Positions 1 to 7,420 of a stretch of 64,000 nt of DNA are shown here, piece after piece; positions within the stretch are counted from its first letter, which is position 1; every line of letters starts with the position of its first letter. The DNA lies in assembly GCA_023665205.1 (NCBI GenBank), contig JAMPEJ010000003.1:1-64000 (forward strand), in the 5' to 3' direction. Below the pieces are notes generated by a model. That model had not been told where the DNA came from. It worked only from the letters and a program-made list of their open reading frames with translations, and ran no database searches. The DNA is from Corallococcus sp. (GTDB taxonomy: Bacteria; Bacillota; Clostridia; Christensenellales; CAG-314). The translations under genes were made by a program, and so were the position numbers.

Positions 1-81
1 TTGACTGTGTTTCAATTCTTATTTTTTCTTCTTTACTATTCTGTTTTCAAGCGTCAATGCTGCAATTTTTACAGCCTTTTT

Positions 82-110
82 ATTTTACTATATTGCAATA
101 AATATGTCAA
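82..110 (-). promoter_or_regulatory. Sigma-A promoter reading out of the left edge
   Basis: On the minus strand TTGACA (110-105), a 17-nt spacer and TAAAAT (87-82) form a near-consensus promoter. It points towards position 1. No start codon with a ribosome-binding site is visible in the remaining 75 nt, so the gene it serves begins outside the window. Confidence 0.75.
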
Positions 111-170
111 CGGTTTACGCATTCTTTCGTAAAAAAAGTTTTACGCAACAAATGCCGTCATAATTATGAT

Positions 171-199
171 TTGACAATAATACAAAGCGTTTGTATAAT
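171..199 (+). promoter_or_regulatory. Consensus sigma-A promoter for the lipoprotein/PH gene pair
   Basis: TTGACA at 171-176 and TATAAT at 194-199 are both perfect matches with a 17-nt spacer. Transcription should start near 206, which leaves a leader of about 110 nt before the ATG at 316. Confidence 0.9.
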
Positions 200-315
200 A
201 TAAACGTAGAAGATGTCTTCAACCATACTTGCATCGAAAACTTTCTGCTTACGCCGACGGTTCTCTGTGCTTACAAAGAATAGCAACACCGCTTCTACAA
301 CAAAAGAGGTGTCAA
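200..315 (+). other. Leader of about 110 nt, no gene
   Basis: Between the promoter and the start codon I see short self-complementary segments (GAAGA/TCTTC near 209-221, CACC/GGTG near 286-310) but no riboswitch class I recognise. The rest of 1-315 holds only the two divergent promoters. Confidence 0.4.
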
Positions 316-744
316 ATGAAAAAACGTTTTGCAATTTGCTGTATTACGATTGTTTTGATCTTATACGGAGTGCTTTGCGTCGGATGTTTTGACGAAGGAA
401 AATTTGAAGCAAGTTTCGTACGTTTCGGCATAGGCAAAAGACAGACCGATTACTACTTAGATTTTACCGTCAAGTTGGATAACAAAACCAACAGTACCGA
501 GACGGTTACGTCCAGCGACTTTTGCGTTGAAGTAAACGGCAACAAGATAGACAGTCTTACCTTTTTGTATGAAAGTTCCGATACTTTTTATCCTGTTTTC
601 GTATCTGTAGAAAGCGGGTCTACGCTGACTTTACGCGTGCGAGCGATAGCAGTAGTAAACAATAAACAGCAAAACAAAATACTATTAAAATACAAAGACA
701 AAACGCTTGTGGAAGACAACGTTTACGTTAGCGACAACAATTAG
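316..744 (+). CDS. Small predicted lipoprotein, DUF4352-like fold
   Basis: Protein of 142 residues. I chose the ATG at 316 because AAAGAGGTG lies at 302-310; an in-frame ATG at 229 has no ribosome-binding site. Residues 1-23 form a signal sequence (basic start, then a hydrophobic run). It ends in LCVGC, a lipobox-like site with Cys24 as acceptor but Cys instead of Leu at -3, so lipidation is likely rather than certain. The mature part is beta-rich, with the pattern of extracellular immunoglobulin-like DUF4352 domains (DFTVKLDN followed by spaced strands); this family call is inference. It is probably cotranscribed with the PH-domain gene 35 nt downstream. Substrate and role are unknown. Confidence 0.6.
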   Translation: MKKRFAICCITIVLILYGVLCVGCFDEGKFEASFVRFGIGKRQTDYYLDFTVKLDNKTNSTETVTSSDFCVEVNGNKIDSLTFLYESSDTFYPVFVSVESGSTLTLRVRAIAVVNNKQQNKILLKYKDKTLVEDNVYVSDNN

Positions 745-779
745 AATAAAGTTGAACAATATATCAAAGGAGATACGTT

Positions 780-1442
780 ATGAATATTGACGAAAAATAT
801 TTTCGTGACAGCGAATTTCAAAAAAATTCAATAGATGACGTTGTTAACGCCGATGAAAAAATACTTTGGCGAGGAAAACCCAACGCAAAATCATACGTTC
901 TTGCGGCAATGATGAAAATGCTTCCGATAGCGATGCTTTGGCTGGCAGTTGACGGAGTCTTTATTTATTTTATGGCCGCAGGGATGTCTGCAGGCGATAT
1001 TCCGCTGGCAGTACTAGGCTTTATTATTCCGTTTTTTGCGTTGCATCTTACGCCCGTGTGGATTTGGATAGTGCACACGGTAAAAGCGTTTAGGGAAGTT
1101 AAAAACATAGAATACGCCATAACGGACAGAAGAATTATTATTCGTTCCGGACTGATCGGTATCGATTTCAAGTTTGTAAACTATACGGAAATAGATTCGG
1201 TAAATATCCGTGTCGGGCTTATAGACAGAATTTTCAAAGTCGGAGACATTTACGTTAATGCCTCCACCAATTCCGCAGTTCTTTGGGACGTAACAAATCC
1301 GTACCAAATAGGAAAAGCGCTTCAAAAAGTTACGATGGATATAAAAAGCGACGTCTACTACCCCAACGCTCTGCGCCCGGAAGAAAACCCCGGATACAAA
1401 ACAGGCTATACCGACGATCCGTTTGACGACAGAAAATTTTAG
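780..1442 (+). CDS. Bacterial PH-domain (bPH2, YdbS/YdbT-like) membrane protein
   Basis: Protein of 220 residues with AAAGGAGATACGTT just before its ATG. Residues 25-33 (DEKILWRGK) are the usual opening of bacterial PH proteins. Two hydrophobic segments follow at about 42-65 and 72-98, then the bPH2 core at about 105-185, with YAITDRRIIIRSG and VGDIYVNA as typical strands. The C-terminus is Pro/Asp-rich and polar. Proteins of this type are membrane-associated and of unclear molecular function; some affect envelope stress or antimicrobial peptide tolerance. It is the second gene of a two-gene unit that ends at the terminator at 1450-1490. Confidence 0.8.
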   Translation: MNIDEKYFRDSEFQKNSIDDVVNADEKILWRGKPNAKSYVLAAMMKMLPIAMLWLAVDGVFIYFMAAGMSAGDIPLAVLGFIIPFFALHLTPVWIWIVHTVKAFREVKNIEYAITDRRIIIRSGLIGIDFKFVNYTEIDSVNIRVGLIDRIFKVGDIYVNASTNSAVLWDVTNPYQIGKALQKVTMDIKSDVYYPNALRPEENPGYKTGYTDDPFDDRKF

Positions 1443-1449
1443 TAAAGAA

Positions 1450-1490
1450 AATGACTTGGCAAATATAATTGCCAAGTCATTTTTTATTTT
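1450..1490 (+). terminator. Intrinsic terminator
   Basis: A perfect 13-bp stem (1450-1462 with 1469-1481, beginning AATGACTTGG) with a 6-nt loop is followed by TTTTATTTTATT. It closes the lipoprotein/PH-domain transcript. Confidence 0.9.
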
Positions 1491-1588
1491 ATTGGACAAC
1501 GACAGCAAACATTGACTGCGTTTTCCATAATAACAACATTGTAAAAAACTATCGTTGAAAACAGCAAAATACTTTTACATACTCCTGC

Positions 1589-2494
1589 TTACATTGCGCA
1601 CAGTAAGTCGAATTCTATATCAACTACGCCCCACTCTTGCTGACGATCGAACGAATAGTAGCGTAGCATATCGTCCGCGTCGAGTTTGCCGTTTGCCGCA
1701 TAACCGCATTTTGACATATCCAAATTTTTGTACAACGTTGTAAACGAATCGAACTTATGCAAAGCTGCAACCCTTACCACACATACGGATAAATTGGAAT
1801 ACGCGTCTAAGTTATGCAATACGATATATTCACCGATTTGTATAGCGCGACGCTTTTCGTCGTAAAGACGGAGTTCGACCGTTTTTGTACCCGAAACAAT
1901 TTTTTCAAACCACTCGCCGTCTACGTTCATTTCGTGTTTCGTTATATGCAATGAGTATTCCTTGGATACAAAGGTTTTAGATCCGTCCAACTTTTTGTAA
2001 CTGCCGAATTTGTCGAAAACAAACCCGCATTTTTCCGCGACACGTTGCGAGCGAAAATTTTCAACAGCGTGAGAAACGTAAAAGTCATACGTACCGTACT
2101 TTTCAGCAGAATACGCTATGAGCGCCAGCGCAGTTTCGGTGCCGTAACCTTTGCCCCAATATTGCTTGTGCATATTGTACCCTAGTTCCCGAACTTCGCC
2201 GCGTCCGCACAAACTGCAATCGGCGCTGCCGATAAGCGTACCGTCACACAAAAACATTCCGAACAAAGTTTCGTTATTTTGTTGTGATTTTAGCCACTCC
2301 TCGACTTCACGCACGCTGTGATACAAATTGTAAATCATAAACGTGTTTACAAGCGGATCGCCGCACCACTTGAACACTTCGGGCGCATCACAAACAGAAA
2401 GCGGCATAAGAAACATCCTCGGCGTGCGGATGAATTTGCGTTGTTGCATTGCGTTGTCTACACGCGTTTGCAGTTGTTTGTTTAACTTTTTCAT
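1589..2494 (-). CDS. GNAT acetyltransferase fused to a C-terminal ASCH domain
   Basis: Protein of 301 residues with two modules. Residues 20-185 form a RimJ/RimL-type N-acetyltransferase (GNAT_3): RTPRMFLMPL start, ELGYNMHKQYWGKGYGTE as the acetyl-CoA pyrophosphate loop (Q/R-x-x-G-x-G/A) and ENFRSQRVAEKCGF near the end. From about residue 187 an ASCH domain begins (HEMNVDGEWFEKIVSGTKTVELRLYDEKR) and ends with the family signature DDMLRYYSFDRQQEWGVVDIE. ASCH domains bind RNA or nucleotides, and YqfB-type members hydrolyse N4-acetylcytidine. Joining an acetyltransferase to that fold is uncommon; the substrate is unknown. No convincing ribosome-binding site precedes the ATG at 2494, so the start is uncertain. 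Confidence 0.8.
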   Translation of the reverse strand: MKKLNKQLQTRVDNAMQQRKFIRTPRMFLMPLSVCDAPEVFKWCGDPLVNTFMIYNLYHSVREVEEWLKSQQNNETLFGMFLCDGTLIGSADCSLCGRGEVRELGYNMHKQYWGKGYGTETALALIAYSAEKYGTYDFYVSHAVENFRSQRVAEKCGFVFDKFGSYKKLDGSKTFVSKEYSLHITKHEMNVDGEWFEKIVSGTKTVELRLYDEKRRAIQIGEYIVLHNLDAYSNLSVCVVRVAALHKFDSFTTLYKNLDMSKCGYAANGKLDADDMLRYYSFDRQQEWGVVDIEFDLLCAM

Positions 2495-2574
2495 AGTTGT
2501 TATTGTGTTTATAATTTTTCTAAGAAGTACCGAAAATTTTCCTCAGCATAATTTATCCGCTTTTATCCGGTATC

Positions 2575-3138
2575 TTAATCCAACTTTACGTCGCCTTTTA
2601 GCGGCGTTTCTCTGTCGGTAAGTCCTCTGTGACGTTGACAATAAAACAAGTAGGAAATATAACTTTTGTCGTACGGAACAAATTTTCTGCAATCAAGCAT
2701 GGCGCAAATTTCCGTCTCTGAAAGCCACTGTATCGCCGATACTTCATCAGCTTGTAACTTTACGTCCGCAGCGCTAACGTCCATTGTGACGCAATACACG
2801 TCGTCAAAACCGTAATTAAAGTGTACGGTAATACTAGGCAAGGCGTCGTTCGGCAACGTCAAGCCCAACTCTTCCCTTGTTTCCCGTACAGCACCCTCAA
2901 AGGAAGTTTCACCGGAATCCACGCAACCGCCGCAAGAAACGTCCCACAAGTCGGGATAGACAGCCTTGCTTGCTACGCGTTTTTGACAAAGCATTTTGCC
3001 ATCGGGTGAAAATATGCACACGTGCACAACCAAGCGAAACGTATCGGGCGGCTGCTTGGCGCCGCGCTCCATTGTCAAGCCTAAATGTTTTCTGTTTACG
3101 TCGTACAAATCGAAGAGTTCTGTTTTAACGTTTTCCAC
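2575..3138 (-). CDS. Nudix hydrolase (IDI/YfcD-like)
   Basis: Protein of 187 residues starting at a GTG (3138) behind AGGAG; it lies 4 nt after the stop of the next Nudix gene, so translation is probably coupled. The Nudix box is clear: G-x5-E-x7-REx-x-EE-x-G-hydrophobic in GCVDSGETSFEG through RETREELGL. The FDLYDVNRKHLG start and WDVSCGGCVDSGE surroundings match the isopentenyl-diphosphate isomerase-like Nudix subgroup, members of which also hydrolyse nucleoside or sugar diphosphates. True isomerase activity cannot be inferred. Together with the neighbouring Nudix gene it suggests house-cleaning of nucleotide derivatives. Confidence 0.85.
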   Translation of the reverse strand: MENVKTELFDLYDVNRKHLGLTMERGAKQPPDTFRLVVHVCIFSPDGKMLCQKRVASKAVYPDLWDVSCGGCVDSGETSFEGAVRETREELGLTLPNDALPSITVHFNYGFDDVYCVTMDVSAADVKLQADEVSAIQWLSETEICAMLDCRKFVPYDKSYISYLFYCQRHRGLTDRETPLKGDVKLD

Positions 3139-3142
3139 TTTA

Positions 3143-3613
3143 CTACTCCTCTCTTGTTTGAACTAATTGCGTATGTTTTGGTAAGTCATTTATATTCTCT
3201 TTAATACATAACGGGAAAAATTTTACGTCTTTCAATTTTCCCTTTTCTACCCAATAAAACATACTGTCTCCGTCGAACGATTTGAAAGCATCTTCCGGAA
3301 GGCTCGAAGATTCCGCTAAAAAGTAAAAAGCAATTTCGTGACAACGGACGTTTTCGTTTAGAGGAAAGAAGCATTGATGTACGTACAGACAACGCACTAT
3401 CTTTATGTCCGCTTTCAATTCTTCCTTAATTTCTCTTGCAAGGGCTTCTTCTGCGCTTTCGCCGAATTGCACCCGTCCGCCGGGCAGACAATAGTGATTG
3501 CACCCGGCTCCCATCTCCAACAAGACCTTGTTTTGTCGCACAAACAATGCTGCTACACGAACGTTCAAGTTACCATCGGGAAAATTTACACATAGATCGT
3601 TTTTTTGAGTCAT
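3143..3613 (-). CDS. Nudix hydrolase
   Basis: Protein of 156 residues; the ATG at 3613 has GAGGA 8 nt upstream. The Nudix box spans roughly residues 43-65 (GGRVQFGESAEEALAREIKE, then ELKADI); the glycine usual after EE is Lys here, while the metal-binding REx2EE glutamates are kept. It is the first gene of a two-gene Nudix unit. Nudix enzymes cleave nucleoside diphosphates linked to another moiety; the substrate cannot be read from the sequence. Unlike its partner it has no IDI-like N-terminal region. Confidence 0.85.
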   Translation of the reverse strand: MTQKNDLCVNFPDGNLNVRVAALFVRQNKVLLEMGAGCNHYCLPGGRVQFGESAEEALAREIKEELKADIKIVRCLYVHQCFFPLNENVRCHEIAFYFLAESSSLPEDAFKSFDGDSMFYWVEKGKLKDVKFFPLCIKENINDLPKHTQLVQTREE

Positions 3614-3703
3614 AGTATCCTCAATAATTAGAATCTTTCATAATAAAAGCCATTACTGTATTGAAAAATGCGGTAGCAGATTATTGTAACAGTAATATTT
3701 GCA

Positions 3704-3745
3704 GAAAAAATTTGTCCGCCCTATAAGAGCGAACAAATTTTATTT
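3704..3745 (-). terminator. Intrinsic terminator after the EF-G-like gene
   Basis: Read on the minus strand, AAATTTGTTCGC pairs with GCGGACAAATTT (one G-U pair) around a 9-nt loop and is followed by TTTT. It lies just past the stop codon at 3749. Confidence 0.8.
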
Positions 3746-3748
3746 CCA

Positions 3749-5803
3749 TTATTCTTCCGCGGCAAGTTTCTTGGCTTCCTCTACGATTTTCGGCACGTTT
3801 TGTGCGGGCACTTCTTCGTAGCGAGCAAAGGCAAGTTCGTATTTGCCGCGACCCTGCGTCATAGAACGGAGATCTGTTGCATACTTGGAAATTTCGCCCA
3901 TGGGCGCTTCCGCAGTGATAAGGCATTTGCCTCCGTCCACCATATCCGTACCCATAATACGTCCGCGGCGCTTGTTCATGTCCCCCATGATGTCGCCTTG
4001 GTAACTACTCGGGACAGTGATTTTAAGTTCGTAGATCGGTTCGAGCAATACGGGTATAGCCTTTTCGCAGCCGCTCTTATATGCGAGTTTTGCCGCCATT
4101 TGGAAAGCGATATCCTTACCGTCTACGGGGTGCGTAGAGCCGTCGTAAAGCGTTGCCTTAAGGTTGACCATCGGGTATCCTGCCAATACGCCGTGCTTGA
4201 TAGCGTCGCGCAGTCCCTTTTCTACAGAGGGGATAAACTGACGGGGAACGGCGCCGCCTACGACCGCGTCGACAAATTCGAATATTCCGTCTTCTGCACC
4301 CGGTTCAAAGCGAACCCAACAGTGACCGTATTGACCTGCGCCGCCCGATTGCTTTTTGTGTTTGCCTTCCGCTTCCGCCATTTTTCTAATCGTTTCGCGA
4401 TAGGCAATACGCGGATCGTTCAAAACCGCCTCGCACTTGAACTTTGTTTTCAATTTTTTGCAGATAACGTCCAACTGCGTGTCGCCCAATCCTGCCAAAA
4501 TCATTTCACCCGTTTCGGCGTCTTTGGTCACGGAAAACGCTATATCTTCGTCCTTAAGTCTGGACAGTCCGTCGAACACTTTTGCTTCGTCGTTTTTACT
4601 TGCGGCGTACACTGCGCGGGTATAGACCAACGCAGGAAGTTTAACAGGATCTATTACGATATCCTTGCTGTCTGCAAGCGTGTCACCGGTAGAGGTTGAC
4701 GCCAATTTCAGACAAGCGATATCTCCTGCGCACACCACGTCGGCAGGCTCCTGTTTTTTGCCTTTAACAAAACAAACGTTACTTATTTTTTCCGTCGTAT
4801 CGCGACAGGTATTGTAAAGCGTTATGCCGTTTTTAAGCGTTCCGGAAACGACCCTGCACAGAGACAGCTTTCCTATGCTGTCCACAATAGTTTTGAATAT
4901 GCGCAAAACTACGCGGCCGTTTTCGTCGGCTCTCAGTTCCACGTTTTTGTCGCCCTGTTTGGCGTGTGTGACAAGTTGAGAAGCGTCGGGCAACATTTCG
5001 ATAGCGAAATCCATCAAACTTTTTATACCCGTGTTTGCCGTTGCAGATCCTGCCAAAACCGGAATTACCGCGCCTCCGCGCACGCTTGCGGAAAATCCTT
5101 TGGAAATTTCCTCTGCCGTCAAAGGCTCTCCTTCCAAGAACTTCATCATAAGTTCTTCGTCGACTTCCGCAGCCGCTTCCATCATAGCGTCGCTTTCCGC
5201 CGAAACCGCGCTTTGCAATGCGGCGGGAACTAAATCCGACACAGTATCGTTGGTCAGATTTGTATATTTGCCGTTGATAACGTTGACGTAGCCAACCAAT
5301 TTATGACCGTTAAGTTCCGGTACTATTACGGCCTTGACCTTATTAAACTTTTCCTTGATGGAATCAACGGTAGCAACGTAGTCTGTATTTTCCTTATCAA
5401 CGCCGTTTACAAAAATCATGGCGGGAATTTTGTGTTCGTTGCAATACTCCAACGCCTTTTCCGTACCGACGGACATCGAACCTGTGGCACTGGTTACGAT
5501 AATCGCGCTGTCAGCAACAGACAACGCTTCCAACATTTCGCACTCAAAATCAAAGTAGCCGGGAACGTCTATTATGTTGAATTTCGTCCCCTTGTAGTTG
5601 CAATTTGCCACGGCAAGGCTTATAGAAATTTTTCTTGCAATCTCCTCCGGATCAAAGTCCATTGTCGATTTGCCGTCGTCAACTTTCACCAATCTGTCAA
5701 CGGCTCCCGCGTTGTAGAGGATCGCCTCAGCCAAGGACGTTTTGCCTTCGCCGCTGTGACCGATAAGCGCAATGTTTCTGATGTCTTTTGCGTTTGCTGC
5801 CAT
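3749..5803 (-). CDS. EF-G-2-type translational GTPase
   Basis: Protein of 684 residues with the five-domain plan of elongation factor G. The start is the ATG at 5803 (TAGGAGT upstream); a further ATG at 5848 has no ribosome-binding site. G1 is GHSGEGKT (15-22). The switch II motif is DVPGY (79-83) instead of DTPGH, so the catalytic histidine is tyrosine. G4 is NGVD (133-136) instead of NKxD. Domain IV is marked by KHKKQSGGAGQYGHCWVR and domain V by the final 90 residues. Tyr in place of His, and the overall length, match EF-G-2 of Thermus thermophilus. This paralogue group is ribosome-associated, and its role in translocation is uncertain. It is monocistronic with its own promoter and terminator. 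Confidence 0.88.
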   Translation of the reverse strand: MAANAKDIRNIALIGHSGEGKTSLAEAILYNAGAVDRLVKVDDGKSTMDFDPEEIARKISISLAVANCNYKGTKFNIIDVPGYFDFECEMLEALSVADSAIIVTSATGSMSVGTEKALEYCNEHKIPAMIFVNGVDKENTDYVATVDSIKEKFNKVKAVIVPELNGHKLVGYVNVINGKYTNLTNDTVSDLVPAALQSAVSAESDAMMEAAAEVDEELMMKFLEGEPLTAEEISKGFSASVRGGAVIPVLAGSATANTGIKSLMDFAIEMLPDASQLVTHAKQGDKNVELRADENGRVVLRIFKTIVDSIGKLSLCRVVSGTLKNGITLYNTCRDTTEKISNVCFVKGKKQEPADVVCAGDIACLKLASTSTGDTLADSKDIVIDPVKLPALVYTRAVYAASKNDEAKVFDGLSRLKDEDIAFSVTKDAETGEMILAGLGDTQLDVICKKLKTKFKCEAVLNDPRIAYRETIRKMAEAEGKHKKQSGGAGQYGHCWVRFEPGAEDGIFEFVDAVVGGAVPRQFIPSVEKGLRDAIKHGVLAGYPMVNLKATLYDGSTHPVDGKDIAFQMAAKLAYKSGCEKAIPVLLEPIYELKITVPSSYQGDIMGDMNKRRGRIMGTDMVDGGKCLITAEAPMGEISKYATDLRSMTQGRGKYELAFARYEEVPAQNVPKIVEEAKKLAAEE

Positions 5804-5861
5804 TGTATGTACTCCTAATATAAATTTACGTTCGCTTGCATTTTGCAAGCCGCTGTAAATA

Positions 5862-5890
5862 ATTATATACTATCGCTATCGATTTTTCAA
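5862..5890 (-). promoter_or_regulatory. Sigma-A promoter of the EF-G-like gene
   Basis: On the minus strand TTGAAA (5890-5885), a 17-nt spacer and TATAAT (5867-5862). The leader of about 50 nt contains a 7-bp hairpin, GCTTGCA-aaa-TGCAAGC (5850-5834). Confidence 0.85.
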
Positions 5891-5895
5891 TAGGG

Positions 5896-6597
5896 TTAGC
5901 AAAATTCGTCGGCAAAAAATTTGTATTTTTGCATCAAATCTTCGCCTTGTTCTCCGACTACGGTAAGCGTGCTGCTTTCGCGGGTGTTCTTTTTGCATTT
6001 TTTACGCAGTTTGCGTGCAACGCCCTCCAAGCTGTCAAATATTTGCGCATTGGGAAACACGCGGGAAAAACAGTGTTTGTACAAATTCATACTGCTGTTG
6101 GCAAGAGCAATACAATCGAAACTTCCGTAAAAACGCTCGGCGCATTCGGAAATGTACGATACTATTTTTTTGTCGTCGGAGAAGTTTTCTGCAAGCAGAG
6201 GAAATTCCGACAAGGCAACAGGTATCACGCTGGGAAAACGCTTTGCAAATTGCGCGGTGTACAAGTCCCCCGCCACCAATACTTTGGACGCAGTATACGT
6301 TGAAGCGTGTAAAACCGGCGCCTCGCAACCGAACAGAGAAATTTCCGGAGGAGGATTTATTTGCTTAGCGCCGGAAACGGCAAGCGCAATGGAAGAAAAC
6401 ACGACCGTATCGCAGCCGTCCTGCACGGCGCGGTCAAACGTAGTTTTAGCTATTTCGGTAAGTTGCGCTTTGCTCAGTTTCCCCAAAGGAAAATGCGCGT
6501 CCAAAATATATACCGAATAATCTGCGGAAACGCCGTACTTCAATTTGTTGAACGTAGCAAACGCGCCTGCACCGTCGTCGATAATTGCTATTTTCAA
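5896..6597 (-). CDS. Glutamate/aspartate-racemase-fold protein lacking both catalytic cysteines
   Basis: Protein of 233 residues starting at TTG (6597), with GGGAGGT 7 nt upstream; a farther ATG at 6633 has none. The fold is that of MurI: IAIIDDGAGA corresponds to the DSGxGG loop, DAHFPLGKLSKAQL to the PYG region, and FDSLEGVARKL to the C-terminal helix. The first catalytic position (ACNTAS in MurI) reads FSSIAL, and the second (LGCTHYP) reads LANSSMN, so both cysteines are gone. Racemase activity is therefore not expected. It may be a binding or regulatory relative. It sits directly upstream of the EF-G promoter and seems to be alone. Confidence 0.7.
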   Translation of the reverse strand: MKIAIIDDGAGAFATFNKLKYGVSADYSVYILDAHFPLGKLSKAQLTEIAKTTFDRAVQDGCDTVVFSSIALAVSGAKQINPPPEISLFGCEAPVLHASTYTASKVLVAGDLYTAQFAKRFPSVIPVALSEFPLLAENFSDDKKIVSYISECAERFYGSFDCIALANSSMNLYKHCFSRVFPNAQIFDSLEGVARKLRKKCKKNTRESSTLTVVGEQGEDLMQKYKFFADEFC

Positions 6598-6732
6598 TAT
6601 GTAACCTCCCCGAAAAACGTAAAATGGTAACACAATATTTTACGGCGAGGCAAAACAAAAAATGATTGTTGTATGATATTATAAACTCAATTTGCTTTAC
6701 CGAATTTTTTGCGATTTGCACAAATTCTTAAC

Positions 6733-6761
6733 TTTACTTTTGTTATAAAATGTGCTAAACT
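6733..6761 (+). promoter_or_regulatory. Likely ssrA promoter
   Basis: TTTACT (6733-6738), 17 nt, then an extended -10 TGC-TAAACT (6753-6761). Initiation near 6768 would give a short 5' extension to be removed by RNase P at 6788. The same -10 variant (TGCTAAACT) appears at 51563-51571. Confidence 0.6.
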
Positions 6762-6787
6762 GAAAATACTATATACAAATTTCTTTT

Positions 6788-7164
6788 GGGGGTGTTTTCA
6801 GATTCGCCCGGCGTTGAAGGAGATTTGATAAGCGTGCCGCAGTGCCTGCTGCGTTAAAAAGGCAAACTTAAATTAAACGCTAATAACAATAGCACAAGCC
6901 GTTCTTACAACAGAATGGCACTCGCTGCGTAATTTAGACGCGCGCATCAACTTTTGCTCTTACACACGGCAAAACGTTTGGTGTCAGACAGTGTGTATCG
7001 CAAAGCAAAGTTCGGTTTGACGTTGCTTTGCTAAAACAATAAACCTCGGCGGCAATTTGCCTGTTTGTTGGAACTTTGCCGCGACGAACAAAAACAAACT
7101 TCGCACGGAGAAAGTCAAGTAGTCTTGCGTTGGTACACGGGTGCAAGTCCCGTCACCTCCACCA
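6788..7164 (+). ncRNA. ssrA: tmRNA (transfer-messenger RNA)
   Basis: The 377-nt gene shows all main parts. The 5' acceptor strand GGGGGTG pairs with CACCTCC before an encoded ACCA end (7154-7164). The TTCAGATTCGCC segment matches the conserved 5' region. A T arm ACGGG-TGCAAGT-CCCGT lies near the 3' end. The tag reading frame begins at the resume codon GCT (6879) and ends at TAA (6930-6932), giving ANNNSTSRSYNRMALAA, whose MALAA end is the expected ClpXP degron. The tag is 17 residues, longer than the 10-15 usual in Firmicutes. tmRNA rescues stalled ribosomes together with SmpB; smpB is not in this window. Confidence 0.93.
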
Positions 7165-7317
7165 GCAGCGTAACGCTGCACACTTTGTCGCGTTGTTGTT
7201 GCGCGGAAAATCAAGAATTTATTCCGCGCAGCGAGTGCGTATTTGCCCGAATAATTATAAGCAAATACTCCTCTAGTGTACAAACCGTATTTGAAATATA
7301 AAAGTCCAATATGCTAA

Positions 7318-7350
7318 AACCCGAAGCAATTACGCTTCGGGTTATTTTTT
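7318..7350 (+). terminator. Intrinsic terminator downstream of ssrA
   Basis: AACCCGAAGC (7318-7327) pairs with GCTTCGGGTT (7334-7343), followed by ATTTTTT. A second hairpin without a U tract lies between (GCGCGGAA 7201-7208 with TTCCGCGC 7222-7229). The rest of 7165-7420 holds nothing else I can name. Confidence 0.85.
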
Positions 7351-7420
7351 GTATCAAAGAAAAAATCCGACACACTCCAAAGGATTCCAACATATTATAA
7401 ACAAATCACAGGAGGTATCG

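Noticed and set aside
1014..1508. Open frame of 164 codons opposite the PH-domain gene
   Set aside because: Runs through the terminator at 1450-1490 and lacks an initiation site; the plus-strand gene is well supported.
5896..6633. Annotation as active glutamate racemase (murI)
   Set aside because: Both catalytic cysteines are replaced; only the fold is supported.
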